Assembly: GCA_028386065.3 (NCBI GenBank)
Contig: JAKUCV010003046.1
Coordinates: 164,612 to 228,611, forward strand
DNA length: 64,000 nt
Direction of reading: 5' to 3'
Source: Turnera subulata
Taxonomy: Eukaryota; Streptophyta; Magnoliopsida; Malpighiales; Passifloraceae
The notes under the pieces: model-generated
What the model saw: only the letters and a program-made list of their open reading frames with translations
The model's database searches: none
Told to the model about the DNA's origin: nothing
Made by a program: the position numbers and the translations under genes
Shown: piece after piece, positions 14,214-27,100 of the stretch
Numbering within the stretch: position 1 is the stretch's first letter
Layout of the letters: every line of letters begins with the position of its first letter

Positions 14214-15120
14214 GACTAGCCATAATTGATTTGAACTGAGAATCTTCGGTTGGGTGTGCCAATTTCTCGGACATTGTAGTACATGGCTTATGAATGTACA
14301 CAGGAGGATGTTTTTTTTTTTTTTTTTGAATCAGATGTTAGAATTTTATTATTGCTCTCATTTCTCCATGCGCGGGTGGGGCGCGGGGTTTGCGCGCTGC
14401 AGGATGAAAAAGAAAAAGTAAGAAAAGAAGGAACTGGCAGAGAAGCAGTTATTTGTACGGCCTTAAAAATAAAATAAAAAATTTATGATTATGATTATTT
14501 TATTTTATTTTGGAAAATACATAAACTTTTTTTTTTTAATTAGATTTCTTTTCTAACAAAAAATGAGATTCAGCCGGAGGTGAAGGAATAGAAGGATTTG
14601 ATTTAGCATCACTCCCATCATAAGCAAAACTAAGGTTAGAGATATTTGCAAATTCTGAATTCCTTTTTCTTTTCGTTTTACCAATGCTTTTGTGTGATAG
14701 GCAATTTTTTTCTTTTTTTTTTTTGGGTGGGGGGTCGAAAATACAATTGTATTTCATAAAATTGAAATTTATGACGAGTGAGGTTAATGGGGGATTGTTA
14801 GATGGATTATAAGTGTATTGGAGATAATAGGAAGACAATCTCCACAAAATCAGGAATGGTGGAGATGGTGGTGGTGCTAATAATGAAGGCTTGCCTTTAA
14901 AGAAAGACCATAAACCAAAATAATAAAAGCTTACAAGTTACAACTAATTAACAGCCAGGACGAGAGGGAGAAGAATCATATATGTGATGTATGAAAAAAT
15001 TCTAAAAAAAAAAAAAGAAAGAAAAAAAGAGAAAGAATAAAGAGAAAGAATAAGGTGGGGAGGATCGGAGGGAGAAAAGTGAGTGAGTCAACGGCTGACC
15101 AAAGGCAACGAAGCAAAGAG

Positions 15121-15131
15121 GTATATATATG
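15121..15131 (+). promoter_or_regulatory. Probable TATA box of BRICK1
   Basis: GTATATATATG lies about 150 bases before the BRICK1 start codon. It is followed by a purine-rich leader with a (GAA)n tract, a usual arrangement for a plant core promoter. Position and motif only; no transcript data. Confidence 0.45.
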
Positions 15132-15165
15132 GTAGCAAGTAACTTGTAGAAGAGAGGGAAAGGGA

Positions 15166-15196
15166 AAAGAAGAAGAAGAAGAAGAAGAAGAAGAAG
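15166..15196 (+). repeat. (GAA)n microsatellite in BRICK1 5' leader
   Basis: About ten uninterrupted GAA/AAG units lie between the probable TATA box and the BRICK1 ATG, so they are probably transcribed. Such tracts are common in plant 5' UTRs and vary in length. Confidence 0.85.
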
Positions 15197-15279
15197 ACCA
15201 GACCAGAAGGTAGAGAAGAAAGGCGTTTTTTTTTTTTTTTTAAAAAGAGAAATCAAGAGAGGGAAAGGAGGAGATAGAG

Positions 15280-15679
15280 ATGGCAAGAGCGGGAGGGATA
15301 ACGAACGCGGTGAATGTGGGGATAGCGGTGCAGGCAGATTGGGAGAATCGTGAGTTCATCTCCCACATCTCCCTCAACGTCCGTCGCCTCTTCGATTTCC
15401 TCCTCCAATTTGGTACCCCTACCCTACCCTACCCTACCCTAGCTAACTCTTCCCTCTTCTTCTTCCTTTCTCTCTCTATATATACATATAAAGTTTGATT
15501 CTTTCTTTGTATTACTTTTACTATTACCAGAGGCAACCACGAAGTCCAAATTGGCAACCCTGAACGAGAAGCTGGACACACTGGAGCGTCGTCTGGAGGT
15601 GCTGGAAGTCCAAGTGGGTACTGCCACTTCCAACCCTTCTCTCTTTACTTGTTCCACCACCACCCCCTCCTCTTCCTGA
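15280..15679 (+). CDS. BRK1: BRICK1, HSPC300-like subunit of the SCAR/WAVE complex
   Basis: Smallest subunit of the SCAR/WAVE complex, which activates ARP2/3-driven actin branching and shapes epidermal lobes and trichomes. Two exons, 15280-15412 and 15531-15679, give 93 residues; the junction is GT-AG and splits a Glu codon. The N-terminal 44 residues (MARAGGITNAVNVGIAVQAD and onward to the LLQF stretch) are almost invariant in plants. The second exon gives the coiled-coil heptads around LATLNEKLDTLERRLEVLEV. The C-terminus is a little longer than the usual 85 or so residues, adding a Ser/Thr-rich tail. The intron is short (118 bases) and opens with CCCTA repeats right after the donor. Confidence 0.95.
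15414..15440 (+). repeat. Telomere-like ACCCT repeat at BRICK1 intron donor
   Basis: One imperfect and four perfect ACCCT units start at the donor GTACCC and run into the intron. This is a five-base unit, not the seven-base plant telomere unit CCCTAAA. Confidence 0.8.
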
Positions 15680-16867
15680 TCCCTCTCTTCATCCTTTCAT
15701 TTCTTCTTTATGTAACTAATATTAATAACAACAATATTCACTTATCAAACCCTGCTCCTTTCTGCTCCTATCCAACAAAGTAATATATATAATTGTAGTG
15801 TGTTATGTTTGGTTTACTTTATGCTTGTTGGATTGATTGATCGATTGTTTGCTTGCTCCAAATAATGTGCCTCTTCTTTTCCTCTTGCACTCGCCTTTCA
15901 CAAAACTGTGGCTTCTAGACCGGACCATGATAATAATATTATTGAATGTTAGCATGCTTTCATCATCTATCCATTTCGATCGTACAACCATTTAAGTGTC
16001 TTGATCATTCACCACCTCACCCTCCTGTTTTTGATACCCTTCCCTCGGTTCTAAATAAACACTTATGTGACATTCTTGGAAGATTTTTTAGAAGGGGAGT
16101 GCTTCACGTTCTACTGAATTTGCTGTGCCGACCATCGCTGAAATGCCACTGCGCAGCAGCTTGTGCATTTCCTGCACAGTATGCCATCCAAATATTACTA
16201 TTGCTCTAGCCATCACGCTACCAACATTGGCTTTGATTGTTAAATTTTGTTGGCACATTCATCAACCTGCGTTTCCCATGAGTCTGGGATCTCTCGATCA
16301 AGATTTCCAATTGCTAGTGCCGCCTCTTCATTACTAAAAGCTGCCTCATCCACTGTCATCTTGTGATGGAATTGTGGAATATTCATTTGTTTGGAGAAAT
16401 TCTTGCTTGCAATATATTCGACACCTTTCAGTTTGGTACCTCCCTCATTGGTTTACAGTAGCTAGCGTTTCAAGGATACCCTAGGGCGAAGCATATTAAA
16501 GTAGAAGCTTATCTCCCCCACTTCTTAGTTGTCAGTGCAAGTATATGGAGCATACAGTGAGTACACTTTTCTGGGACTTTCTACTGCTCTTTTATCATGG
16601 TTCTCCTACTATTTAGGTTGACAAGGTGATATTGCTTTTCTGATTTACTAATGTGCAACCAATCCGTACTTTGCTGCAGAAATTAGAACTTTTAACTTGA
16701 ATATTCTGAAAAAATGAAATGAAAATTCAAGTGAATAGAATACAAAACCAGTTACATAATTTCCCCTAAAGGAACATCAGGAAATAATCCTTCTTTTCCT
16801 TTTTAGAATTTGACATGTACTGAGACTTAACCGATTTCATTCACATATCATGACACAACCCCATCTG
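15680..16867. other. Spacer between BRICK1 and SYMRK (convergent 3' ends)
   Basis: Holds the BRICK1 3' UTR on the left and, because SYMRK is on the minus strand, the SYMRK 3' UTR on the right. ORFs of 60-90 codons are present, but none resembles a known protein. Confidence 0.5.
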
Positions 16868-19800
16868 CTATCTTGGTTCTGGAGGAGCCAGGGATCCCCC
16901 ATTAATAGGCGATGGTTCTGTTGGGGTTGGAATGGGTGGTGGTAGTGACATCTTCTTCTCCATGACAATCGAGAAGCGATTAGACCCTCCCGTGCTATAC
17001 AGACTGTCTATAGACCTCATATACTCAGATGCATTGTTCTCTATGATTAAAGCATCCTCCAGCTCCCGGACAATGTCAGCCATGCATGGTCGATAGGCCG
17101 AGAAGGGCTCAATGCATGCTAGTGCCACCTCCACCACCCTCCACATTGCCTCGGCGTGGTACCCTCCCTTTATGCTAGGATCCACAATTTCATCAATCTT
17201 TGACTCCCTTATGTAGGGCTTTGCCTGCAGCCACACTTTTTTAGTCAGAACACAAAGCCGCGAGATCCTTGACTACCAAAAAAAAAAAGAGGGAGGAAAA
17301 GAATCATAGGGAGGAGAGAGCTCTTTATTCTGCCACTGGTCTTAGACTTAAAATAGGTGAAATCAAAATGTTTTTGTTAATGTTGGCCAGAGATTATCAA
17401 ACTGAACATACCCATTCAACCAAGCTCCACTCATTTCGTGGCCTGCGAATGTTGAGAGGTTCCCGACCACTTACAATTTCAAGTAGAACCACCCCAAAGC
17501 TGAACACATCACTTTTAGCGGAAAGATGTTGTGTTGAATAGTACCTGAGGGATAGAGATATGAAACAGTATTCAGGAAGTTTCATTGCTCTTTAATTTGA
17601 GAGAAACATGAGATTCACTGAGGATTAGAAGCTTATGGGATGCTATATAATTTGCACCATAGAATTCTGATTGGCGATGGGTTTAAGTATTAATCTTTTC
17701 TTGAAATTAGATATTTAGACACAGATGTTGAGATTTGAATTCAAAATTTAAGAGTGTACTATGAAATGAAGCACTTTAGCATTAAAAAAAAAAAAATGTA
17801 AGAGCTTACTCTGGATCCAAGTATCCAGCTGTGCCTCTTACTTCCAAAGAAGCACCACTGTCTCCCTCTTGAGGAGCATACTTTGAGAACCCAAAGTCCG
17901 CAACCTTGGCATTCATGCCATGGTCTAGAAGTATGTTGCTTGACTTGACATCTCTGTGTATAACACAACGCCCGGCAAATGTGTGAAGATGTGTCAAACC
18001 TGAACAACCGAAATATCGTTTAAATAATCTGGTGCAGTCAAAAGAAATGCAGAAAAGAAAAGAAGAAATGAAACTATCTGCGGATTCCTGGACAACCAAA
18101 AGGTGTCGGTTAATCAGTTTTACAATTTCATCACCAACATTTCTTCATTTACTTGTGAGAAAGTTTTCTTTGGTTTATGTGTCAATCCATACAGAACTGA
18201 GTTTGTAAACAAAGGTTATACTGACATCAATTTACTAAACTTCCACTAGTTTTGTGGTTGGTATCTTCAAGTAGCTCTATAATACTATCTAAATACCAGA
18301 TAGTTTAGCAGCTACCGATGCAGTGATCGCACAATTTACTTGACACTTTTCAAAGCTAGATCCAGAATAGATCTTGAAAGCTCTATGATTTATTCTCGGT
18401 TCTTGAAAGGCATGTACATGAACAACCTTTGCTCCTATCATTTCATCAGCTTTCACTGATAAGCTTGAACGTTGTTCACCACAGTTTACAAGACTTCTCC
18501 TTTTGGTATTCCAAGTTTGAATGATGATTCTGCCTCATACCTTTTCTTCTGGTCTTGTAAAACTAATTCATGGTTCCAGAAGCTGAAGCTTTCCTCTCCA
18601 ACAATTGTTTCTATTTCACTTATATAATGCATACTGACGGTGCTCCATCTATTTAGTGAAAGAGTCATAGCACCTATCATTGACGGCTTTTGAACAAGTT
18701 ATGCCCAGAAAATCATAGCATTTGATTAATTTACTCACATTCCTCTACAAGTATTTTGTTTTTGATTCAAGTCAACAATATTCCTCTCACAAGATATCCT
18801 CTTTGAAGAGTTTTCAGGTTTCTTTCTTGCTTTAAGATGTTTGTGGTACTGTAAGACTTTTCCTTTTTTTTTTTTTTTGGGTTTAGAGCTTTTATGTTAT
18901 GTTCATTCCATTGCTAGTTTCTATGGGTTGAAGTGGTAGTGTCTAGAAAGTAGTCTTTACTTCCATAGCAAATACATGTTGTTATGCACTTATTCCTCCT
19001 GTATGATAACTCAAGATTTAGGGAGATGCACACTATTGTTTAGTTATCTTGGCTTTTTAGTATTTTGTTTGGAGGGTGTCGTATTCCCCTAAATGTTCTT
19101 TTGGTTTTGCATCACAAGTCAAAGCTATGTTTTATTCGAAAAGTTGGGATTGGAAATTGAAAGTATGATATTGCAATATTACTTGCCTCGGGCAGCACCA
19201 AGGGCAATAGAAAGTCTAGTTGGCCAGTCCAGAGTTTTCCTTTTTGCTGCTTCCCCTGTTAAGAAACTCGTTGTTAAACATGATCAATCTCAATACAGAT
19301 TAAGTAGTAGGGTTTATGGAGATGTACCGTAGAGGCGATCTTGCAAAGAGCCATTTGACATGAATGGGTAAACAAGGATTTGTTGATCATTTTCGCAACA
19401 ATAACCAAGCAGAGGCACCAGATTCTCATGCCGAATAGATGAAAGAAGGTTTAGCTGCAAAAGAAGTCGATTAAAATGGCAAGTATACATCCATCTAGAA
19501 CTAGGACTGGATGGTGTTGGGTGCAGGATCAGTACTCAAAATGGATCATTTTCGTGCATGAAAGTGCACAAACTGTTACTTTGATGCTTGGCTTGATTAT
19601 TCTGAGGATGCCATTTGATAAAATCAAGATAATTATTCTGGTGATGCAACTATTATATCGTGATGAAGAACAACGAAAGGAGGGATGAACAGCAAAAAGG
19701 AATGGGATGATAATTGGGATTTAATGATCCAAGGAGGTATGGGGTACATTTGTACAATTATTTGTCAAGTTTGTTGATGTGCAGGTAGAAAATGGTCTGT

Positions 19801-22800
19801 GTAAGTATTCTATGTACCTCATTTTCAAATTCTCGAGTCCCTTGAGCTGAAGTAGATGATCTGACCTTCACTGCCACTTCCTGGCCATCAGATAATGTGC
19901 CACGGTATACGGATCCAAAGCCACCTTCGCCTATCAATGTTTTGTACTTCTGCGTTGCCCTTTCAATGCATGCGAGACTAAACATTTCAATAGCTATGGA
20001 CTTGAATATAACATCGCTTGAGCTGGGTACAGAGAAGACTGCGTCTACATTCCACAGAAAGGTAAGTGCTTCAGAATCATAACATGAGGCTGGATATTTT
20101 GGTTCTATCGACAAAAACATCAAATTTACTGAACAGTGGCTTCCACTAGGTGACGATTTTGGTTGGCCAGTAGGCATAAGCTGCATGAATATGAATACAG
20201 ACTGATGCAAGCATGTTTGCTTCTATATACTACACGAAATTGAGGTGGGTCCACTAAGCTGTAGATCAAGACAGCAGAATCTCTATATATTTGAAAGTTT
20301 AGTGGGTATTAGCCTGTTTGATTTTAGTTCTGTGTCACTAACAAATAGAAGAAAGTTTTGACTGAGGCGTGTTCATGGTATCTAAATCATCATAGGCGGA
20401 GTACAGGGCCCATAAAATTGGAGAGGAAAAACATCTAATGCAAAGTTCATACAAAAGTACAATGAATCATAATCTCTAATTTCCCGTTCTCCATGTATCA
20501 AAGTTAGGGATGAAACTGTCACTTGAGATTTTCAACAGCTAGGAAGAGCATGGTTTGTCTCGGATGTCAATAGTTCATTTAGTTTCTCTTGACACAGGAA
20601 TTGTTTACGTCTCAGGTAGGAATTTGGAAGGAAAAGTTTACTCACTTTTTGTCATCGGGTGTTGTTTCCAGTCAAAGCTTCCCCGGTTCATTATTTTTTT
20701 CTTGTAGATTTGAACAAAAACGAGTCCAACGGCCAAAGTGAGTAGGAAGGATCCACATGCAATGGTGGCTATGACAACTCGTCTTTTGCTCTCTGATACT
20801 TGTCCAACACATAAACCAGAGCTGAAAATCAGATGCATAGGGTTAGAATTTTCTATTTTAATTCCTTTATTTTCAATTGGAATATCAAGTTGGAGAGGAT
20901 GGCTTTCATACTCTGTGGTAAGCTTTGAGCTGTTAAAGCCAGTAGGAAGATCTTTGCTGAGATGATTGCACCCAAAATATCTAGGGGGAGGAAGGAGACA
21001 AGCATCCAATTAACTATTCTACTAAAAAACTTTAATATAAATGCTCTCCCTACAAGAGCTGGAGGAAAAATTATGCTTTTGACTTACAGTGTCGTCAAAA
21101 GGGGAAGCGATGTGAAATTATCTGGAAGAAACCCTGTAAGCTCGTTGTGGCTCAGGTCTCTAATTAAATTAAACCTCAAGTCAGAGAATAATAAGAGACG
21201 ACATCATATGATATTGAAACACTATTGGGACTTGCTATAGTGACATTGAAGCTGTTATGTATGCTACACAGGACACAAAAGCAATTATTGAACTATATTC
21301 CTGCTGGTGTGTAACCACTCTCTCAATTCTCTAGTGGCATCATATATATTTTGCAAATATTACTGCACCAGATTCTGCAATCATTCAATGATGAATAGGT
21401 GGAAACAAGAAATTACACTGATGCCAACATGGAAGATTTCGGCAACTCTGGGATGCTGCCTGTGAAGTCATTGTAGCTGAGATTCCTACAAGAAATAACA
21501 GATTGTTTAATATTTGTGGATTGAAGACATGAATACTTAAAACATTGATTACAATGCATGGTCATACAATGTCTTAAGGTTGGTCAGCTCAAAAATGCTG
21601 CTAGGAATCGGTCCATGCAATTGCCTTGAAGAAACATTCCTGGAAAATACGCATGAGCATTAGGAATTTATAGAAAAAAAAAACAGAGAGAGAAAATTGT
21701 AAACATCCTAAACTTACAGCTTGATGATGGTAGAGGAGCCACCGCTGTTGCTGCATGCAAGACCGTCCCAAGGAACAGGAAGGCATGGGTCTCCCGACCA
21801 ACTTTGCAAGATTTCATTATCATGATTGTGCTGCATCAGTTCATATTTCACCGTCCTCATGGTATCCACTATGAGAAAAGGTAGTTTTAGTTTCATTAAT
21901 CAAAACAGAGAACCTAAAAACCTTAGGACTACTAAACTTACCATCTTGTTGGTTAGTTCCTTGTACTTCTCGATTCACTTGCAGGACTTCATACGCATTT
22001 AAAATGGGTCCAAATCCAGAGCTGCTTGTGATCTTGACTAGGGTCAGGTTTAGAGAACCATTTGCAATCACATCTAGAGAAACTTCCCTATAGTTTGATC
22101 CATTATCATTAGCCAGTATGTCAAATTCCCCCTTCTGTATTTTATTGTTTACATAAATGTCAAACACCCTTTGCCCAGTTTTTACTGCATCATCTAGCTC
22201 GAGAAAGTAGAGTATAACAGTGTAGTTGTGATCCACTGCATCCAGGTCGTTGTGCAGAAACACCAATCTTTCTGTATGAGTTAGTGCTGTGTGGAGAACT
22301 TTGAGAGGCACTGTTGTTGTGGCGTTGTAGACAGTAGTGTTGGCTCTCGTTGGTGATGAACCCGAAATGATTAGACTGTCTGGACTTTTCCAAATTCTGT
22401 CATAGGGGTCATCTGGGTACCTGTATTTGGCAGAGTTATAAAATCATAAAGGGGCAAGATAACATTGCAAGGAGTAATAGACTCCTAGTCGTGGGTGGGG
22501 TCATCTACTAAGCTACATTACACTGCAAGGCTAGAAATCATCTGAAGTTAATCCTAAGATTTTTTTTTTTACAATTTTGTTATATCCGCAAAATTTATTA
22601 CCAGTAGCATTTTAGGGGACTGGTTTAGAAATTCTTCTTGACAACTTATGTGTTACATTTGACTTTTTCTGACTATTCTTTTCTCAGTCTTCTGCATTAA
22701 AGAAGAGTAGAAATTGTACCTGATGTCTTCTCCTGTGTTTCCTACATCAATTCTGCTGACCAATTTCAGAACATTGGAAGCATTGTTCTGTAGATACGTT

Positions 22801-24172
22801 GTATCACCCAGTGGCCTCAGTTGGAGCTGTGATATGCGGGGATATCCTATATGCTGCACTAAGCAAAAGTCTGTATACTGGTTTCTAGCTCTAAAAATGC
22901 CCTCTACCTCCAAATCCTTGGACAAATTCACTTTACTAATCGATGAGGCTCCAATCGAAACATCAAAGTAAGAACCCAAAGCACCCTGGGGATTGTCCGA
23001 AAGGAATATTGCCCTTATCAGATACTCCTGGTTCTGAGTTGTTTGTAAATTATAACACCTCTTCCCTGAATCAATGTCAAAAACTCGAACTCTATTTTGC
23101 CCTTTATAAGCTGTGTTGGTTATGTCATGGCAACTTGTTTTGTCAGGGAACCAACTGTAATCCGAAATCCAACTTACAGATGTACTATCTGTATAGTTTG
23201 ATCCAGTACAGCATGCTATGTTAACAGGTCCTGCAAAGAATAACATACACAGATCACTCATTTGGTTACTATAGCTACGGTAAGCAAATGTAAGAAATTG
23301 TATTAAGTATTTGGTTTTACGCCCAAAACCAAAGTCTGTTTTGAATGTGGCAGAATAACACTGTTTATCATGTGAAGCATATTCGAACTTAGTATCCAGA
23401 TCATTGCAATAATTGTAGATAATTTATAAGATTATGCAAGATAATTCTCAAAAGAAGATTATGCAAGACAAGCTCAAAGTCAAAACATACAACTTGTTTC
23501 TCTCTGAATTACTGTTTGTAAAGTGTGTTTAAACTTGTATCGCATTCCTCTTTCACTTAAATTATTGTTTGTTGCTCATTCTTCAAGAAAGATCTTTTCT
23601 CAGTTATTGACTCACCCTATACCTACCTGATCAAAAACACTAGTGGATTTGCTTGAACTTGTTATTAACCGATGGGAATTATAGATTATGAAGTTGGAGC
23701 ATACGCATTCCTCTAAACCATAATTGCCATCTTTAAAATTACGGACAGGTACTTAGATCGAGAAGAACCAACTAGAAAACTATGAAATCAGACTACAGAA
23801 ATAATTCCATGGGTAAGGTTCAAAAAAAAATAATAATAATTCCATGGGTATGCATGGAATTACTCCCAGATTTTTAGATCCAGGTTCTGTAGTCTGTACA
23901 AGCAGGAAGATATTGATTCTGGTCAAACCTCTTTTGATTAACCTTGTTATAATCAACAGATGGAAAAATTCTATGTGAATTTAAAGCTCCTTGATAACAG
24001 AAAAATATTTTTGGACATTCCAATGCATAAGAGTAATATCCAGTGAAAGCAGCCGAATAAAGCATGTATATTACTAACCGTTTTCTGCAGAATTTGATGC
24101 AACTAGTATGAACAGGCAAATGATTACACATTCAACACTTCTCAACACCCAACTATGCATCCCTCCCATCAT
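16868..24172 (-). CDS. SYMRK: Symbiosis receptor-like kinase SYMRK (DMI2/NORK)
   Basis: Plasma-membrane receptor kinase of the common symbiosis pathway, needed for AM and, in nodulators, root nodules. Exons in coding order: 24172-24079, 23230-22720, 22420-21942, 21868-21718, 21639-21568, 21485-21417, 21159-21088, 20980-20912, 20821-20646, 20044-19818, 19454-19328, 19255-19187, 17999-17810, 17544-17412 and 17224-16868; about 931 residues (legume SYMRKs are about 923). In order: signal peptide (1 to about 29), malectin-like region (about 32-361), GDPC (387-390), three LRR exons, transmembrane helix (about 521-543), kinase with VAVK lysine 624, HRD 720-722 and DFG 740-742. The activation loop is near identical to legume SYMRK. 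All introns are GT-AG except the 1187-base one after exon 12, which starts GC. The catalytic residues are intact, so the kinase should be active. Confidence 0.96.
18000..19186 (-). other. GC-AG intron inside the SYMRK kinase domain
   Basis: Exon 12 ends in CGAG and the intron begins GCAAGT at 19186; the acceptor CAG ends at 18000. The phase (1 base + 2 bases) restores the Gly of the conserved [11 protein letters not shown] junction. No GT donor nearby keeps the frame. AG-GCAAGT is the usual context of plant GC donors. It is the longest intron of the gene. Confidence 0.85.
20822..20911 (-). other. 90-base in-frame intron before SYMRK transmembrane helix
   Basis: Begins GTATGA and ends TTTTCAG. 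Removing it joins TTD to SGLCVGQV, which fits the family. The intron has no in-frame stop, so retention would only insert 30 residues between the LRRs and the membrane helix. With this intron the gene has 15 exons, the number I remember for Lotus SYMRK. Confidence 0.75.
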
Positions 24173-24180
24173 CTTCTCAT
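24169..24180 (-). promoter_or_regulatory. Tiny uORF overlapping the SYMRK start codon
   Basis: ATGAGAAGATGA codes Met-Arg-Arg-stop, and its TGA overlaps the first of two tandem SYMRK ATGs (24172-24170, 24169-24167). The overlap would allow termination followed by reinitiation. Whether it is inside the transcript depends on the unmapped transcription start. Confidence 0.5.
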
Positions 24181-27100
24181 CTTAAACGGAGCGCGCCCCA
24201 TCGGGATGTCAAGATCATAATCATAACCAACTAATAATCTCCACCACTCAGGAATTCTTCCACACTTCTGAAACCAAGCATCTTATTTCCGATATATACA
24301 AGTTATCTTCACCTGGTCAATGTAACCCTTATTTTCCAAAGATGAAAGCTGGAATGGAACAGACAAAACCCCTTGACTGTTACCACTCTTGCACTCAACC
24401 AAGTAACGTTTTGATGTTTTTTCTCTGGAAAACCACAGGGTGCAAAAGGTCATCAAAAGAGTACAAGGTTTAGAAGAAAATGAGGTTCATAACATTGGTT
24501 TGACTTCAAATGTAGAGGTTGAGAGGAAGACATAGGGTGGAAGATTAGAGGAAGCTAGAATTATAATAATCCAAAACCTGATAACCACTTTTATGTTAGA
24601 ATATTTGTATTTGATTAGTAGTAACAAAAGTTCTACTGGTGGTTGGGGTCTATTAATCTGTATTTAATTATTCAGGTTCTAAAATAGTAGGGCGGAGCAA
24701 ACCTTTCAATTCCTGTCTCTCTACTTGTCTGTTACTATGGGTGCAACATCAAGGAAATCAATGGGTTTGGGTTTACTCCAGTAAAAATCTTGCAACTAAT
24801 ATGATCACTAGAAAACTAGTATCATTTTGTAGATTTTGTCCACGGACCGGTAAAAGAAGTTACCCCCTTTTTTCTGCAGGTCAAGTAAGCTGAAATATCC
24901 ACAGTATAACTTAATTAAAGTAGGGAAAGGGGACAGATCTCTCAAGTTCAGGTTTTGGTCTTGAGGTGCCTTGACCAGAACAAACTTGAAATATCATTGC
25001 ATTTAAAGAAAGAAAATATATACTTTCTTTATGGTAGACACTCAAAGCTTAGCTTACTTCGTCTCCCTTCTCGTCAACTTTTTCTTTTCTTATTGTCTAT
25101 CAACAGCATTGGCAATTTTGCACAGACTAATTGAAATCCAATTCGGATCGTCCACGTAGTTCTAATGGGTGAAATTAGTCTGAATTTGACTCGAGTCGCG
25201 ACCCGTGTAACTTTCTTGCATACAAAAAGAGCTCAAACTTTGAAACCTGCTTAAGCCCATCCGAATTGCTTAATACTCAGACCAACCCACTTGTCCTCCT
25301 CATCAACTTTTACCACATTCTGTGACAAACAGTGGCCAAACCATTTCACTCATTAATTTCAGCAGTCAAGCTTTCTTTACAACACGCTCTTACAAGAAAC
25401 GGGATCATGCGATCTAAATTAGTACTTGGTCTGAAACCCATAAAATTGTAGATTCTTAGGGTATTATAAATTTTTTATCCGATTTTAACTCGAGCTTTCT
25501 ATCAAAATCCATTAACGCAAATGGGCAGTCAATAATTTGTATTTCCATAAAGATAATTTAGGAGTTAGTTGTAATCCCAAGAGCAGAGGGAGAAATTGAT
25601 TGAAGGCCCGTGCTTTACAGTGTTTGGTGAAATCCGAAGAGACAAAATGCGAGGCCCAAGTGAGTTTCATACGCGTGATCAAGACACCACTCTATAACCC
25701 AAAACCTCAAGGTATTGGATATATGGATCCACTTCACTTATATGTTACTCACTTGGCTTTTTTTCTTTTCAATGTGGGATACACCACTCACACTTGTATT
25801 CCAACACTTACAATAATGACTGATCGCAAAAGTAAATGGAGAGTTGTTTACCTTTGGAATACTTATGTCGAATTCTATTGTAAGCATTTTAGAATTAACT
25901 ATTTATAAAAAGAAAATAGCTTGAGACAATGAAGTAAAAGGCTGACTAGAAGTTTTTTGAGAAAACAATCGAACAAAGACATTTGTTTAGGGAACATAAT
26001 GCGTTTTATAATTTTTTAGTTAAAATAATAGAACAAACTGAATTAGTAGGTCAGAAAGAGTACAATTTTTGTCATGCATTAATGGAGTTTAGATGTTATA
26101 TTAACTGCAAGTTTATTTATTAATTAGTGAAAAAAATGCGAAATATTAATTAGCATTTGTCAGTTGATTGTTTTGACATCATGGTTTGGGAATTGGGAGG
26201 AGGTATCTCATCTGTCCACTCAAACTAGCCTTTTAGGTTAGGCATAAAATTTAAGAACATAATTAGATTGTATTAGTTTTTGGGAAAAAAAACTTGGAAC
26301 TGACTAGAATACCTTTTCTTTTATTTTTGGCGCTAAAATACCCGTTCTTTCCATTAGTACTCTTGGAATGAGAGCGAAATATTGTTGTTGATGCCAACAA
26401 TGCAAGCTACAACCTTCATATATATTCAAACAGTAGTTTCCAATTATGCATCTTCATCAATAAAAAAAACAAAATTAAGAAAAGTGGTCCCTAGTTGGTT
26501 AGAGACTTGGTGAAACATTTAGAGTAACATTTTCATGATCAAATATAACAATGTTCAGAATGATATTTATTTGCTTTTGGGAAGTTTAGAATAGCTTCTA
26601 TTATTATTTTTTGAGAATTATAATAGCTTTTATTATTACCTATAATATTAAAATTAAGGTATATTTGTTTGTACATAGTCTTCCATATGTTTTGTTTTTA
26701 TTGATAAATTAAAGCAAATTTAGTTTAATTTTGCATTTGCAAAGTATTTTATTTGTTATCAATAAAACCTATTGTGTTTTCATCTATCTCTTTTTTCCCA
26801 TATCCTCGAATATCCAATTTAAGTGAAAGATTCTTAAAGTAGTGCTTCCAATCACAAGTAGTTACAAGAATGTGATTTGGTTCTTTAAAAATTAGTGATT
26901 ACACAAGTTGAACAGCTATAAACATATACCCAAAGAAGAAAGTAAGGGATCTTATTGCTGCGAAAGGCCCCATATACTCATTTAATTCATTAAAATTTTT
27001 GTTTCATCTACATTGGGATATTTAGTCATATACAGTTGGGTCCAATTCTCAGCATAATTAAATAATTTCATTAGCTTAGCCTGTACAAAGCTGGGCGATG

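Larger units (their letters stand above)
13432..15279. other. Spacer between oligopeptidase gene and BRICK1
   Basis: Starts with the oligopeptidase 3' UTR. It then holds a MITE-like repeat (14002-14213), several homopolymer T or A runs (for example 14311-14328 and 15002-15013) and the BRICK1 promoter and GA-rich 5' UTR. ORFs here are short and arise from low-complexity sequence; none looks coding. Confidence 0.5.

Noticed and set aside
20638..21009. Reading SYMRK exon 8-9 as one continuous exon
   Set aside because: Open in frame, but a good GTATGA/TTTTCAG intron inside it gives the conserved junction and the 15-exon structure.
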